DNA of 64,000 nucleotides from Clostridiales bacterium. Lineage in GTDB: Bacteria > Bacillota > Clostridia > Christensenellales > Pumilibacteraceae. The stretch spans positions 1 to 64,000 of the forward strand of contig JAISMM010000090.1 in the NCBI GenBank assembly GCA_031276725.1, read 5' to 3'. The position numbers and the translations under genes are program-made. Under the pieces are notes generated by a model, which worked only from the letters and a program-made list of their open reading frames with translations, was not told where the DNA came from and made no database searches. Below, in pieces: positions 43,308 through 52,137 of the stretch; the first letter of the stretch is position 1; the number at the start of each line of letters is the position of its first letter.

Positions 43308-44099
43308 GTGATATTCGATTTACACAACGACCTCGTTACGGCAAAAATGCCGCTCGAACAAATGCGCCGCTTTATAAAAAGCAACGCGCGGGTCAAAATG
43401 ACGCTCGCGGTTTGGACGAGCAAAATCGCCGACCCTTTGCCGTTTATCGCGGAGGTTATAAGGCAGTTTTCGCCGCTCGGCAACGTCCTTTTCGCGGTTG
43501 AGGATTTGTGGTTTTTAACCGAAAAAAATCTCGCCGCCCTGTGCGCTCTGCCCCTTTCCTACTGCACGCTCGCGTGGGATACCGACAACGCCGTCGCGGG
43601 CGGGCATAAGGGTACGGGCGGCGTAACGGAATTCGGCAAACGCGCCGTCGCCGCCATGAATAAAAGCGGAATCGCCGTCGACGCGGCGCACCTTAACGAG
43701 CGGAGCTTTTATAATTTGCTCGACCTTACCGACACGCTTATTTGCTCGCACGCCTGCCTTAAAGAAACGCGCTTTCATTCGCGCAATCTTAGCCCCGAGC
43801 AGGTCAAAAATATTATAGCGCGGGGCGGCGTCGTCGGGCTTACCGCCGTGGCGGACTTTTTGCCGGACGGGGAGGGCGCAAGGGGCGGTTTTGTGAATCA
43901 GCTTTGCGCGTTCGCCTCGCGCTACGGCGTAGATTCGCTCGCCCTCGGGACGGACTTGTTCGGAACCGACCCCTTAAAGGGGCTCGAAACGTACGAAAAG
44001 TTCGCGTCGCTCGCCTACGACCTCGAAGGCGCGGGCTTTACGGCGGGCGAGGCGGAAAAAATTCTTTTTAGAAACGCCGATAAATTTTTTAGCGATTAA
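43308..44099 (+). CDS. M19-family dipeptidase-like protein
   Basis: A 263-residue protein resembling membrane/renal dipeptidases. It has DLHNDL (metal His/Asp) at the N terminus, AVEDLWF where relatives carry AxEG (bridging Glu), the CTLAWDTDN block (relatives have LTW-N), AVDAAHLNE for the next His, and SHACL. It is shorter than the usual 300-plus residues, and no signal peptide is present, so it should act in the cytosol on dipeptides. The start is GTG 43308, after GGAGGAG. It follows the zinc-ribbon gene by 18 nt. Confidence 0.8.
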   Translation: MIFDLHNDLVTAKMPLEQMRRFIKSNARVKMTLAVWTSKIADPLPFIAEVIRQFSPLGNVLFAVEDLWFLTEKNLAALCALPLSYCTLAWDTDNAVAGGHKGTGGVTEFGKRAVAAMNKSGIAVDAAHLNERSFYNLLDLTDTLICSHACLKETRFHSRNLSPEQVKNIIARGGVVGLTAVADFLPDGEGARGGFVNQLCAFASRYGVDSLALGTDLFGTDPLKGLETYEKFASLAYDLEGAGFTAGEAEKILFRNADKFFSD

Positions 44100-44122
44100 T
44101 CAGGAATTAAGGAGAAACAAAA

Positions 44123-45553
44123 ATGAAAAACGAATACGAAAACCCGCTTATAACGCGCTACGCAAGCCCCGAAACGTCGCGGATATTTTCGGACGACAAC
44201 CGCTTTTCGCTTTGGCGCAAGCTATGGATTGCGCTCGCCGAAAGCGAGTCGGAGCTGGGGCTGCCCGTTACGGCGGAGCAGATCGCCGAAATGAAAAAGT
44301 ACGCCGCCGATATTAATTACGAGGTCGCCGCCGCCCGCGAAAGGGAGGTGCGCCACGACGTTATGGCGCACGTGTACGCGTTCGGCCGTCAGGCCAAGTC
44401 CGCCGCGCCCATAATTCATTTGGGGGCGACAAGCTGTTTTGTTACCGACAACGCCGAAATCGTTATGATTAACGACGCGTTAAAGGTCGTCCGCGCAAAG
44501 CTCCTAAACGTTATGGACAGGCTCGCAAAATTCGCGCTCAAATATAAGACCGTCCCCGTTTTGGGCTTTACGCATTTGCAGCCGGCGCAGCTTACCACGC
44601 TCGGCAAACGCGCCTCGCTCTGGCTTCAAGATTTGCTGTTAGACTACGAAAACCTCGAATTTTTACTTTCAAGGGTCGCGCTTAGGGGCGTTAAGGGCAC
44701 CACCGGAACGCAGGGCAGCTTTTTAAGCCTCTTTGGCGGCGATTCCGAAAAGGTTAAAAGGCTCGAACGGCTCGTCGAAAACAAGATGGGCTTTAATAAG
44801 TCCTACGCCGTTACGGGTCAGACGTATCCGCGCAAATTCGACTACAACGTGCTGTCGGCGCTGTCGCAGATAGCCCAAAGCGCGTCTAAATTCGCGACCG
44901 ATTTAAGGCTGTTGCAGAGTATGAAGGAGGTCGAGGAGCCGTTCGAAAGCTCGCAAATAGGCTCGTCGGCGATGGCGTACAAGCGCAACCCCATGCGCAG
45001 CGAACGCATATGCTCGCTCGCGCGGTTCGTTATGTCGCTGCCGCAAACGGCGGCGGTTACGGCGGGGTCGCAGTGGTTGGAGCGCACCCTCGACGACAGC
45101 GCCGCAAAAAGAATAACTATTCCGCAGGCGTTTTTGGCGGTCGACGGCATACTCAACCTGTATATGAACGTGAGCGAAAATTTGGTCGTCTACGAAAAAA
45201 TTATCGCAAAGCATATCGCCGCCGAGCTTCCGTTTATGGCTACGGAGGTCATTATCGCCGAGTGCGTCAAGGCGGGCGGCAACCGTCAGGACGTTCACGA
45301 GCGGATACGCGTCCACTCTATGGCGGCGGCGCGGGTCGTCAAGGAGCGGGGCGGCGAAAACGACCTTATCGCGCGCCTGAAAGCCGACCCCGCTTTTAGC
45401 TCCGTGGCAAAAAAGCTCGACGCCGTTCTTAAACCCGAAAACTTTACGGGACGCGCCGCCGAGCAGACCGACGAATTTATCGCGGACTTCGTCGCCCCGC
45501 TTTTAGCGCGGCACAAGGCGCTGCTTACAAAGACTCCCGATATTACGGTTTAG
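44123..45553 (+). CDS. purB: adenylosuccinate lyase
   Basis: A 476-residue member of the fumarase/aspartase superfamily acting twice in purine synthesis (SAICAR to AICAR, adenylosuccinate to AMP). The signature SSAMAYKRNPMRSE (about 282-295) with the catalytic flexible loop is exact. The IHLGATSCFVTDNAE and GFTHLQPAQLTTLGKRA blocks carry the other catalytic residues. Length is normal for the Clostridia type. RBS AAGGAG precedes ATG. Confidence 0.97.
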   Translation: MKNEYENPLITRYASPETSRIFSDDNRFSLWRKLWIALAESESELGLPVTAEQIAEMKKYAADINYEVAAAREREVRHDVMAHVYAFGRQAKSAAPIIHLGATSCFVTDNAEIVMINDALKVVRAKLLNVMDRLAKFALKYKTVPVLGFTHLQPAQLTTLGKRASLWLQDLLLDYENLEFLLSRVALRGVKGTTGTQGSFLSLFGGDSEKVKRLERLVENKMGFNKSYAVTGQTYPRKFDYNVLSALSQIAQSASKFATDLRLLQSMKEVEEPFESSQIGSSAMAYKRNPMRSERICSLARFVMSLPQTAAVTAGSQWLERTLDDSAAKRITIPQAFLAVDGILNLYMNVSENLVVYEKIIAKHIAAELPFMATEVIIAECVKAGGNRQDVHERIRVHSMAAARVVKERGGENDLIARLKADPAFSSVAKKLDAVLKPENFTGRAAEQTDEFIADFVAPLLARHKALLTKTPDITV

Positions 45554-45560
45554 TCCCACG

Positions 45561-45719
45561 GAAAACTCCGAACAAGTTTGGGCGGCTTTAAGCCGCGTCT
45601 GTTTTGCTGTAAATTGCCTTCTTTTTTTTGCCGGTAGCGGTGCTATCGCCCGCAAAAACAAGTCGATTTTTATCTAAAAAATCCGCCGGCTTAAACCCGC
45701 TCCGCTTGTCCGGAGTTTC
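45561..45719 (+). mobile_element. MITE-like element, copy 3
   Basis: A 159-bp copy with ends GAAAACTCCGAACAAG and CTTGTCCGGAGTTTCC, in the same orientation as copy 1 with more substitutions. No clear target duplication. It is 7 nt downstream of purB. Confidence 0.82.
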
Positions 45720-45736
45720 CCGCGCGCGGCGCGCAC

Positions 45737-45781
45737 AATAGCCCCTAAAAAATTTTTTCAAAAATTTTTTAGGGGGCTATT
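45737..45781. terminator. long inverted repeat, possible bidirectional terminator
   Basis: The AATAGCCCCTAAAAAATTTT arm and its inverse around 45759-45760 pair over about 20 bp with one bulged base. The right arm ends inside the -35 box of the next promoter. The A/T-rich inner stem is unlike a classic terminator. Confidence 0.55.
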
Positions 45782-45808
45782 GACAAATATAGTATTATGT
45801 GTTATAAT
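45780..45808 (+). promoter_or_regulatory. perfect-consensus promoter of the starch locus
   Basis: TTGACA (45780-45785), a 17-nt spacer and TATAAT (45803-45808), with TGT extended -10. The -35 overlaps the last two bases of the preceding inverted repeat. Confidence 0.88.
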
Positions 45809-45887
45809 CGGTACATACTAGATAATGTCATTCTATTTTTGCGGAGCGGGGCGGACAAACCCCGCGCGCGTCAAAACGGGGACGGGT

Positions 45888-48569
45888 ATGAGGACGGTCG
45901 GGCGGTTAAAATCAAGTTTATTCGGCAAGGGAGCAAAAAAAGCGCTCGCCGTTTTGCTTTGCCTCGTTTTTATCGCGCCGTTTTTTGTAAGCTGCAAGCC
46001 GCCCGCGGATTCGTCGGGGGGGGGTCGCTATACCGTTTTATTCGACCTTAACGGAGGCGTCGGCGACGTTCCCGAATCGGTCAGCGTCGAGGCGGGTCAA
46101 GCCGTGGGCGATATTCCCGCGCCCTCGAAGGACGGCGCGGAGTTCAAGGGCTGGACGGCGGACGCGGAGGGGACGGCGGCGTGGGACTTAGCCGCTACCC
46201 CCGTAACAGCCGACACCGTTTTGTACGCGCAGTGGGGCGGCGATATGTCCGCCGCCGAATACGAAAAATCGCTTGGCGCGTGGTCGGAGCCTAATCGCCT
46301 TTACATACACTATAAGCGCGAGACCGACACTATCGCGGAGTATTCAAAGCACAGTATGTGGGTGTGGCGCGAGCGCCCCGACGAGATGCCCGGCCGCACC
46401 TTTGAATGGACGCGCTACGACGAGTCGGGCGCGGTCGCCGAGGTCGATTTGTCCCGCGCGTACACCGACGCCGAAAAGACGCGGGATCAAAAGCTGAATT
46501 TTTTTAACGCGACGGAAGTCGGTATTCAGGTAGTTCTGAACGAGTCCAAGCAGGACACGAGCAGTTTTTGGCGTAACGACGGCGGCAACGTCTATATTCC
46601 CGATTTTCATACGCGTTTCCGTCCCGACGGGAGCGTGCATATTTTTGCCGTTCAAGGCAGGGTGGACGAGTTCGTATATTTTTATACGGATTTAGAAACC
46701 GTGCCGCCGAGCCCCTACGATCTTGTGGAACCGGGGAGCGCCGTAAGCAAGAACAACGTCAACAGCTCGGTTAGCGGCTACCCCGCGCCGCCTACGTCGC
46801 CCGACTTTTATAACAACGCGGGCGTGGGCTACCAAATTCAGGTGGCGTCGTTCGCCGACAGCGACGGCGACGGAATGGGCGACATTCGCGGCATAATCGA
46901 AAACCTCGACTACCTAAAAGAGTCCGTTCACGCCAACGTGCTTTGGCTTACGCCCGTGCAGCTGTCCAATTCCTATCACGGCTACGACATTATCGACTTC
47001 TACCAAATCGACCCGCGCTTCGGCACTATGGCGGACTACCGCACGTTGCTCGCCGAGGCGCACAAGCGCGGTATCCGCGTGCTTATGGACTTGGTGGTCA
47101 ACCACACGTCCGAAAATAACGTGTGGTTCAAAAATTCCGCGCAGCTCAAAAAGGGAACCGACCGCTACGGGGCCGAAATCGACTTCCGCAACTTTTACAC
47201 GTGGATAAACGCCGATATGCTCGCGGCAAAAAAGGCGAAGTATAACGTCCAATACGGCGGCAACGCGGGGAATATCGAAAAGAAAATGATTTCTTGGCGC
47301 GAGTATGGCGGCTACGGCTACTATTATTACGGCAAATTCGCCTCGTCGATGCCCGAGCTAAACTACGACTACCGGCCCGCCCGCGACGCCATCGTGGACG
47401 TGGCGTTGTTTTGGATGGCGGCGGGGCTCGACGGCTTCCGCATAGACGCGGTTAAGCATATCTATATGGACGACGAGTATTCGACTCCCGATGCGGGCGA
47501 TATAATTTCCGGTATCGGCGACGTCGGCTACGAGAACAACACGACCAAAAACGTCAACTTTTTTAAGGAATTTTCGTGCAGACTAAAAGCCGTTTACCCT
47601 AACGCGTTCGTCGTGGGCGAAAACTTTACCGGCGACAAGAATTTGACGGCGCCGTACTTCGAGGGGTTAGACTCGGTGTTCGATTTTTCGGCGGGGTCGG
47701 ACGCTAACGCCGGCTATTGCGCCGCCGTTCGGTGGGGCCATACAAGCTATACGGCGGATCACGCGGCGGGCTTGGAGCTTTATAACGCGTACCGGGGCGG
47801 CGGCGCGATTAATTCGCCGTTTACGTCGAACCACGACACGAACCGTTCTATAAGCAAGGTCAACGGCGTTTTTTCGCAGGACGATAACGACAATTTTGCC
47901 TCGGGCGACCTTACGACCAAAATCAACAAGGGCAAGCTGTACGCGTCGGTTATGCTTACTCTGCCGGGGCTTACGTGGATATATTACGGCGACGAGCTTG
48001 GTATGAGCGGCGTTATGAGTAACCGCGCGGGCGATCCCACGGAGGGCAACCTCGACAGATACGTCCGTCAGCCGTTCAAGTGGACGACCGCCGGCTTTAC
48101 GTGGAGCGAGGGCGAAAATAAGCAAAAAATCTATACCGCCGGCGCGAGTAAATATACTACGGGCTTTACGTTCGAGGCGGGCTTTACCATAGAGTGGGAC
48201 GGCTATAACAAAAATTTGGCGGGCGCGGACGAGCAGCAAAGCGACACTAATTCTATGCTGCGCCACTACGAGCGCGTTACCGCTCTAAAATCGTCCGACC
48301 CCGTGCTTATTAAGGGCACGTTCCGCGGCTTTGACCCCGGGGGCAATTTCGCCGGCGTCGAGAATCTTAACGCGGCAAATATCGTTTCGTTCAGCCGTAG
48401 CTACGGCGGCGTAACCTACAAGGTTTACCACAACCTGAGCGGCTCGCCGTACTACTTCCCCGCAAACGGATTTACCAACCGCGTTTGGGCGGCGTATAAC
48501 GACGGCGCGACGCTGTCGGGCGATTGGTGGACGCTGTCGGGATACAATTCCGTAATAGTGAGGGCGTAG
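45888..48569 (+). CDS. GH13 alpha-amylase-family lipoprotein with InlB repeat
   Basis: An 893-residue secreted glucan hydrolase. A basic N terminus and hydrophobic stretch end in FVSC, a lipobox, so it is anchored outside the membrane. An InlB/Listeria-Bacteroides repeat (about 45-115, FDLNGG to LYAQW) precedes a linker domain and the GH13 barrel: DLVVNHTSE, then FRID with nucleophile Asp 520, GEN with acid/base Glu 578 and NHDTN with Asp 650. It should cut alpha-1,4-glucan at the surface. The open frame extends 21 codons upstream to 45825; ATG 45888 gives a better signal peptide, but its RBS is modest. Confidence 0.9.
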   Translation: MRTVGRLKSSLFGKGAKKALAVLLCLVFIAPFFVSCKPPADSSGGGRYTVLFDLNGGVGDVPESVSVEAGQAVGDIPAPSKDGAEFKGWTADAEGTAAWDLAATPVTADTVLYAQWGGDMSAAEYEKSLGAWSEPNRLYIHYKRETDTIAEYSKHSMWVWRERPDEMPGRTFEWTRYDESGAVAEVDLSRAYTDAEKTRDQKLNFFNATEVGIQVVLNESKQDTSSFWRNDGGNVYIPDFHTRFRPDGSVHIFAVQGRVDEFVYFYTDLETVPPSPYDLVEPGSAVSKNNVNSSVSGYPAPPTSPDFYNNAGVGYQIQVASFADSDGDGMGDIRGIIENLDYLKESVHANVLWLTPVQLSNSYHGYDIIDFYQIDPRFGTMADYRTLLAEAHKRGIRVLMDLVVNHTSENNVWFKNSAQLKKGTDRYGAEIDFRNFYTWINADMLAAKKAKYNVQYGGNAGNIEKKMISWREYGGYGYYYYGKFASSMPELNYDYRPARDAIVDVALFWMAAGLDGFRIDAVKHIYMDDEYSTPDAGDIISGIGDVGYENNTTKNVNFFKEFSCRLKAVYPNAFVVGENFTGDKNLTAPYFEGLDSVFDFSAGSDANAGYCAAVRWGHTSYTADHAAGLELYNAYRGGGAINSPFTSNHDTNRSISKVNGVFSQDDNDNFASGDLTTKINKGKLYASVMLTLPGLTWIYYGDELGMSGVMSNRAGDPTEGNLDRYVRQPFKWTTAGFTWSEGENKQKIYTAGASKYTTGFTFEAGFTIEWDGYNKNLAGADEQQSDTNSMLRHYERVTALKSSDPVLIKGTFRGFDPGGNFAGVENLNAANIVSFSRSYGGVTYKVYHNLSGSPYYFPANGFTNRVWAAYNDGATLSGDWWTLSGYNSVIVRA

Positions 48570-48580
48570 GAGGAATAATT

Positions 48581-49483
48581 ATGAATACCGCGAACAAAAA
48601 ATTTAATATTATGCGCGCCGTCGCCGCCGCTCTCGTTTTGGCGCTCGTCCTCGTTACGGCGGCGGTTTCGACGCCGGCGCCTTTCGCCGCGACCGATACG
48701 GACGGCAGAATAACGGTTTATCTTACGCTCGAAAAAGGTCTTACCGTCGACGGCAAGACGGGCAAGGACGACGCCGCGTTCGGTCTTAGCGGAGCGGCTG
48801 TCTTGGGGCTTGAAAACGCGTTTAGGTTTGTCGGATACAAGGGCGAGCTTTTGCCCGTTCCCGACCCCCGCGCGGGGTATACGTTCGAGGGGTGGGGCTA
48901 CTCCGCCGACGCTCTGCTTTACACAACCTACGTTTGCCCCGCCGAAAACGCCGTACTGCACGCGGTTTGGCACGGGGATGCGGCCGCCGATACCGGCCCG
49001 CGCGCGGGATTCTATTTGCGGTTTTTGGGCGATGGCGAAACGCCCTACGACGGTCTTGCCGATTCGCTCGATTCCCGCTATAATATGGCGCTAAAATCCG
49101 GCGGCGGCAAGCTCGAATACGCCGTTTTCAACGTTTCGTTGTCGGCGGGTCAACGCTTTATTTTCGCCTCGCACTATCCTATGTCGGCGGCGGGCGGTCG
49201 GCGCGTCTATCCGTCTATGAATCCCGTCCGCGCCGAAAAAAGTCAATTTACCGTCGGGTATACTTTCTATGTCGGGGCGGGCGGCGAATGCGCAAAAAAT
49301 TATGTTTTCACCCAAGACGGCGAGTTGGAACAATTAGATTCGCCCGCGCGTTACACCGCCGAGATTGCCGAACAGAACGCCTATTTAACCGTCCTTAACG
49401 GCGCGGACGGCGTGTACAACATTTACGCCGTACTCTACGACGGCGGCGGTTGGCTTGAAGTCTATATGCAAAAATTGAGTTAA
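48581..49483 (+). CDS. secreted accessory protein of the starch locus
   Basis: A 300-residue protein with a signal peptide (about 8-35, hydrophobic then ending near PFAATD). Residues about 45-130 contain a degenerate InlB-type repeat (YTFEGWGYSADAL to AVWHG). The rest (RAGFYLRFLGDGETPYDG onward) is beta-rich and I do not recognise it. No lipobox, so probably released or wall-associated. ATG 48581 follows AGGAGGAA, 11 nt after the GH13 gene. Glucan binding is only suggested by context. Confidence 0.75.
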   Translation: MNTANKKFNIMRAVAAALVLALVLVTAAVSTPAPFAATDTDGRITVYLTLEKGLTVDGKTGKDDAAFGLSGAAVLGLENAFRFVGYKGELLPVPDPRAGYTFEGWGYSADALLYTTYVCPAENAVLHAVWHGDAAADTGPRAGFYLRFLGDGETPYDGLADSLDSRYNMALKSGGGKLEYAVFNVSLSAGQRFIFASHYPMSAAGGRRVYPSMNPVRAEKSQFTVGYTFYVGAGGECAKNYVFTQDGELEQLDSPARYTAEIAEQNAYLTVLNGADGVYNIYAVLYDGGGWLEVYMQKLS

Positions 49484-49505
49484 GGGGAGCCGTATTTAAG
49501 ACGCG

Positions 49506-51209
49506 ATGAATAAAAAACTGCGAAAATTTAATTTTGCGAGGGCGTTCGCTCTGTTGTCGCTCCTTGCCGCGGCGCTCCTTTTGTCCGCCTGCGCAAAGCC
49601 GGACGGAACGACCGACCGACCCGCGCCGCCGCCCGAGCCCGCGCCCGAACGGATTACGCTCGCCGCGCCCGTAATTACGCTCGCCGCGCCTAACGTTTTG
49701 TCGTGGAACGACGCTCCCGAGGGGTCGGACGGCTTGCGTTTAACCGTAAACGGCGAAGACGGCGCGGCGCTTATAAGCGGCCCGGGGGCGAATCTTAGCT
49801 CCGTCGACGCCGTAGACGGCGTTATAAAAATCGCGGCGTACTTTAACGCCGCGTCCGCCGATTTTGCCGACAGCGACGCGGTAAGATTGTCCTACGTCAA
49901 GGGCGGCGGCGCGCTAAAACTAGAATTCCCGCGCGGTATCCGCGTCGAAAACGGCTTTCTTGAATTCGAGCCGAACGGCGGCGCCGACCGCTACGAAATC
50001 ACCGACATCAACAACAACGTTTACTATACGGACGCGCCGCGCGTCGATTTGTCGCGCCGCTATATGGTCAAGTCCGTTCGGGCAAGGTGCTCGGGGCAAT
50101 ACCTCGACAGCGACAAGTCGGGGCGCTTCGACGTCGAATATTTTAAGACGGGAATCGGCACAAAGGCGCGGCCCTACGTAATATCGAGCGCGGACGAATT
50201 CAGATTTATCGATTACTATATAGCGCTCGGCGACCGCAACTATTACCGGCTCGGCGCGGACATAGCGTTCGGCGAATTCACTCTTCCCGATTACGGCGCG
50301 GCGGGCAACTACTTTATGTCGGGCAGCTTTTACGGCTATCTCGACGGGGCGGGCTTTACCGTTTCGGGCGTCAGAGTCCGCGATATAGAAGGGTGCGTAA
50401 GTCTGTTCGCGAGCATACTTCCGGGCGCGGAAATTTTTGACGTAACGTTTTCGGATATCGAGCTAAAAACCTACTTCGAGCACGGCTACGAGCATCGCGA
50501 CCCTCAGCCCAAGGGCGCGTCCGTGGCGGTCATAGCGCAAAAAAACTTCGGCGTTATCAGGAACGTAACCGTTCAAAGCTCCGTTCTGTACGCGGGCTAC
50601 GACGACGCGTCCGCCTTCGCGGTCGAGAATCGCGGGACTATAACGGGCTGCGCCTCGATAGATAACGTTATACGGGGCGGCGGCGGCGCGGCGGGAATAT
50701 GCGCCGACAACTACGGCGAAATCGCGTACTCGTTCAATTCCTCGGCGTTAACGTCGGACTATTCCGCCGGCGGAATCGCTATGGTGAATAGGGGAATTAT
50801 AAGGTCGTGCTACAACACGGGCGGCGTAACGTCCTACGGAACCGACGGCTACGCGGGCGGCATCGCGGGCGACAATTACGGCGCGGAGGGTCTAAACCTT
50901 GTCGGCGACCTTTATATAGCCAACTGCTATAACGCGGTCGCCGTTACGGGCGGCGGCGCGGGAGTCGGCAATATCGCGGGGCGCGGCGGCGTCATCCGCG
51001 ACAGCTACTACTACGCGGTCAAGCCCTACGCGGCCGCCCCGAACGGCGTTATTATCGTAGACGGCGCGGTTATAGAGGGCTCGGAGGCGCAAATCGCGTT
51101 CACGGCGTACGCTATGCAAAGCGATAATTTTGTGGCGCTCCTTAACGCGCCGTTAACCGAGCCCGTTTGGAAATCGGGAGGGGCGAACCGCACGCCGACG
51201 TTTATATGA
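49506..51209 (+). CDS. lipoprotein with GLUG/beta-helix-type repeats
   Basis: A 567-residue lipoprotein. The signal peptide ends in LLLSAC, a good lipobox. Residues about 45-150 look like a fibronectin/Ig-type sandwich. From about residue 230 there are repeated short strands of the GLUG/right-handed-helix kind (NRGTITGCAS, NYGEIAYSFNSS, NRGIIRSCYNTGG, GGIAGDNYG). Such repeats are common in surface adhesion or substrate-holding proteins. The ATGA overlap with the next gene shows co-translation. Confidence 0.8.
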   Translation: MNKKLRKFNFARAFALLSLLAAALLLSACAKPDGTTDRPAPPPEPAPERITLAAPVITLAAPNVLSWNDAPEGSDGLRLTVNGEDGAALISGPGANLSSVDAVDGVIKIAAYFNAASADFADSDAVRLSYVKGGGALKLEFPRGIRVENGFLEFEPNGGADRYEITDINNNVYYTDAPRVDLSRRYMVKSVRARCSGQYLDSDKSGRFDVEYFKTGIGTKARPYVISSADEFRFIDYYIALGDRNYYRLGADIAFGEFTLPDYGAAGNYFMSGSFYGYLDGAGFTVSGVRVRDIEGCVSLFASILPGAEIFDVTFSDIELKTYFEHGYEHRDPQPKGASVAVIAQKNFGVIRNVTVQSSVLYAGYDDASAFAVENRGTITGCASIDNVIRGGGGAAGICADNYGEIAYSFNSSALTSDYSAGGIAMVNRGIIRSCYNTGGVTSYGTDGYAGGIAGDNYGAEGLNLVGDLYIANCYNAVAVTGGGAGVGNIAGRGGVIRDSYYYAVKPYAAAPNGVIIVDGAVIEGSEAQIAFTAYAMQSDNFVALLNAPLTEPVWKSGGANRTPTFI

Positions 51210-52123
51210 AAAGATTATCGATAAAAAAACTTAACGCGCTGATTTTTGCGGTTATAATTATGTGCGCGGCGGCGGCTCCCCTCGCGGCTTGCTCGGGCGC
51301 GGCGGCCGTTCCGCAAAATATCCGCGTGGAGGCGTCGGACGACGGCTTGTCGGCGCGTCTTGTTTGGGACGCCGTTCCGGGCGCGGACTATTACAGGGTT
51401 AGGGTCAACGGCGTTGTACTCGAAACGGGCTTTACTTACCAAAATCCGCCGCTTACGGAGGGGTTTTTGTACGGCGCGATGACGGCGGGCGAGGTCAACA
51501 AATTGAGCGTGCAGGCGTGTACTCTTGCGGGCGCGTCAAGCGCGTTCACAAGCGAGGTCGAGTTTCAAAAGCTGCCGCGCACGGCGCCGCTCGACGCTCC
51601 GCGCATAGAATTAAACGGCGCGACGCTGTCGTGGCAGCCGGTAGAGTTTGCGGGGAGCTATCAAATTTGGGCGGACTCGCGGCTGTTAGATACCGTCGCC
51701 GAATCGCCCTATACCGTCGATCCCGCCGCGTTGCGTCTGCCCGTGGGCGAGTACCGTATAACGGTCGTCGCGGTCGGCGACGGCAATATTCACGGCGACG
51801 TTATAAACGTCCCGAGCGCGTCGAGTAACGCAAAAACCTACTACCAAAGCGCTATGCCCGCGCTCGCCGCGCCGGCATTGTCGGTAGACGCCGCAAGCGG
51901 AACGGTCTTGTGGACGGCGATCGCGGGGGCCGTCGGCTACGCGGTAAGAATCGAAAAGGCGGGAGCGGCGGGGCCGCCGACGGTAAAAACGGTCGGCGCG
52001 GACACGCTTAGCGTAAGCTTTACGGCTCCCGGGGTGTACGCCGTGCGTGTAAAGGCGCTCGCTAACGGCGTTACGGCGTTTAGCGGCGGATATTCCGAGC
52101 CGGCGACGGTTACGGTAAATTAA
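51206..52123 (+). CDS. lipoprotein with fibronectin III-like domains
   Basis: A 305-residue lipoprotein with a signal peptide ending in PLAAC. Three Fn3-like segments follow: about 32-120 (VRLVWDAVPGADYYRVRVNG-like pattern), 125-215 (LSWQPVEFAGSYQIWAD) and 220-305 (VLWTAIAGAVGYAVRIEK). Each has the tryptophan and tyrosine spacing of Fn3 modules. It likely positions or binds glycan beside the amylases. ATG 51206 overlaps the previous stop. Confidence 0.78.
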   Translation: MKRLSIKKLNALIFAVIIMCAAAAPLAACSGAAAVPQNIRVEASDDGLSARLVWDAVPGADYYRVRVNGVVLETGFTYQNPPLTEGFLYGAMTAGEVNKLSVQACTLAGASSAFTSEVEFQKLPRTAPLDAPRIELNGATLSWQPVEFAGSYQIWADSRLLDTVAESPYTVDPAALRLPVGEYRITVVAVGDGNIHGDVINVPSASSNAKTYYQSAMPALAAPALSVDAASGTVLWTAIAGAVGYAVRIEKAGAAGPPTVKTVGADTLSVSFTAPGVYAVRVKALANGVTAFSGGYSEPATVTVN

Positions 52124-52137
52124 AGGAAAGGACTTTT

